From DATJWY01 sp035500775 (GTDB lineage Bacteria; Pseudomonadota; Alphaproteobacteria; Acetobacterales; Acetobacteraceae): DNA of 5,189 nt. The first letter of the stretch is position 1, and the number at the start of each line of letters is the position of its first letter. The notes under the pieces are model-generated. The model worked only from the letters and a program-made list of their open reading frames with translations. It did not search any database and was not told the DNA's origin. Of this stretch, positions 4,686 through 5,189 are shown one piece after another. The stretch is from contig DATJWY010000184.1 of assembly GCA_035500775.1 (NCBI GenBank), positions 1-5,189 of the forward strand. The letters run 5' to 3'. The translations under genes were made by a program, and so were the position numbers.

Positions 4686-4715
4686 CGGGGTCCAAGGGGC
4701 AAAGCCCCTGGCCTT
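4667..4715 (-). repeat. GGGGC/GCCCC-type repeat, right-type copy B' (inverted)
   Basis: It contains CTGGGGCC-GAT-GGCCCCAG (4667-4685), GCGGGGTCCA (4685-4694) and AGGGGC-AAA-GCCCCT (4695-4709), and ends CCCCTGGCCTT (4705-4715). Bases 4685-4715 align with 1887-1916 of copy A' with one gap. It lies 37 bases beyond the stop codon of the efflux gene. Confidence 0.75.
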
Positions 4716-4752
4716 ATCTTCCGAGAGGTCCGGCACGGCTGCCGGCGCCCGA

Positions 4753-5189
4753 TCAGCCGGACTGGGTGGAACCCGGCTTGTGTTCTTCCGCGCGCGTTGG
4801 CGGGGTGAAGGTCAGGGGATTAAAGGGCAAGACCTGATCATCGGTCGGCAGATCCTTCGTGCTCCAGCCGCCACCCAGAGCCCGGATCAGCCCGACCGCC
4901 CCTTGCAGATGCCTTGTCTGCACTTGCACATCCGCGATCCGCGCGGTCAGCGCCGCGACCTGCGCCACCACCACGTTCAGGTAGTTGTCGAGCCCTCCGG
5001 TATAGAGAGTGAGGGCGATCTGCTGTGCTTGCAGCGCGGCCTGGGCGGCTTGTTGCTGCTGCTGCGCCTCGGTCGTGAGGTGCTGCGTCTGTGCCAGACC
5101 GTCCTCCACCTCCTGGAAGGCGGAAAGCACCACCGCGCGGTACTCGTCCCGCGTCTCGGCATAATGCGACCAGGCGCGCTGCAGTTCCG
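4753..5189 (-). CDS. NodT/TolC-type outer-membrane efflux protein, C-terminal part (cut by window edge)
   Basis: The last 144 residues of an outer-membrane factor are visible; the gene continues past the right edge. In tripartite efflux (RND or similar) the trimer forms the outer-membrane channel and periplasmic tunnel. Hallmarks read from the edge are AWSHYAETRDEYRAVVLSAF followed by QEVEDGLAQ, the usual end of a long periplasmic helix. Then come a Gln/Ala-rich helix (EAQQQQQAAQAALQAQQIAL), YTGGLDNYLNVVVAQ (the conserved turn before the second strand and helix), and AVGLIRALGGGW, the signature close to the end of NodT-family proteins. A polar tail of about 36 residues follows, somewhat long. 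The stop is TGA at 4755-4753. Adaptor and pump genes would be expected upstream, beyond the window. The substrate cannot be inferred. Confidence 0.93.
   Translation of the reverse strand, partial: ELQRAWSHYAETRDEYRAVVLSAFQEVEDGLAQTQHLTTEAQQQQQAAQAALQAQQIALTLYTGGLDNYLNVVVAQVAALTARIADVQVQTRHLQGAVGLIRALGGGWSTKDLPTDDQVLPFNPLTFTPPTRAEEHKPGSTQSG

Noticed and set aside
4390..4695. 101-residue minus-strand open frame
   Set aside because: It runs through the hairpin repeats and the AT-rich promoter region, with no recognisable protein features.
1..5189. tRNA, rRNA, CRISPR array, riboswitch, transposase or phage genes
   Set aside because: I looked on both strands for regularly spaced repeats, cloverleaf-like blocks and recombinase motifs, and found none I could support.

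Overview
The window is GC-rich DNA with tightly packed genes on both strands. It looks like a chromosomal segment of an alphaproteobacterium, plausibly of the Acetobacteraceae or a relative. That guess rests on codon use, the NodT-type efflux protein, the DUF4239 protein, and the GGGGC/GCCCC and TAGAGC-ended intergenic palindromes. No marker gene fixes the taxon. I see no tRNA, rRNA, CRISPR array, transposase or phage gene.

Left part (1-1590): the first 65 codons of a LysR-type regulator point left. They are divergent from a two-gene operon encoding a CidA/LrgA-family small membrane protein and an LrgB-family membrane protein, which overlap by ATGA. This is the holin/antiholin-like pair, with its probable local regulator next to it.

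Middle (1588-2105): a gene-free stretch built largely from five short intergenic repeats. The first begins on the lrgB stop codon. Next comes a glycine-zipper lipoprotein gene (2106-2747) with a Tyr/Pro-rich and then a Trp/Gly/His-rich tail, whose DNA contains a G-quadruplex-type motif and an 18-bp tandem repeat. It converges on a DUF4239 (bestrophin-like) membrane protein gene (2785-3564, minus strand).

Right part: 3642-3788 holds a palindromic repeat that appears to have been split in its hairpin loop by a second repeat of about 105 bp. Two co-directional minus-strand genes follow (4387-4049, then 4024-3824). They encode small secreted proteins that share a two-cysteine module: two copies in the first protein and one in the second. 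A gene-free region at 4388-4752 carries an AT-rich putative promoter and a facing pair of the same palindromic repeats. The window ends in the C-terminal 144 residues of a NodT/TolC-type outer-membrane efflux protein (minus strand, cut by the right edge).

The gene clusters have no evident shared pathway beyond membrane and envelope location. The points most worth a second look are the nested repeats, the facing left-type/right-type repeat pairs, and the small cysteine-module operon.
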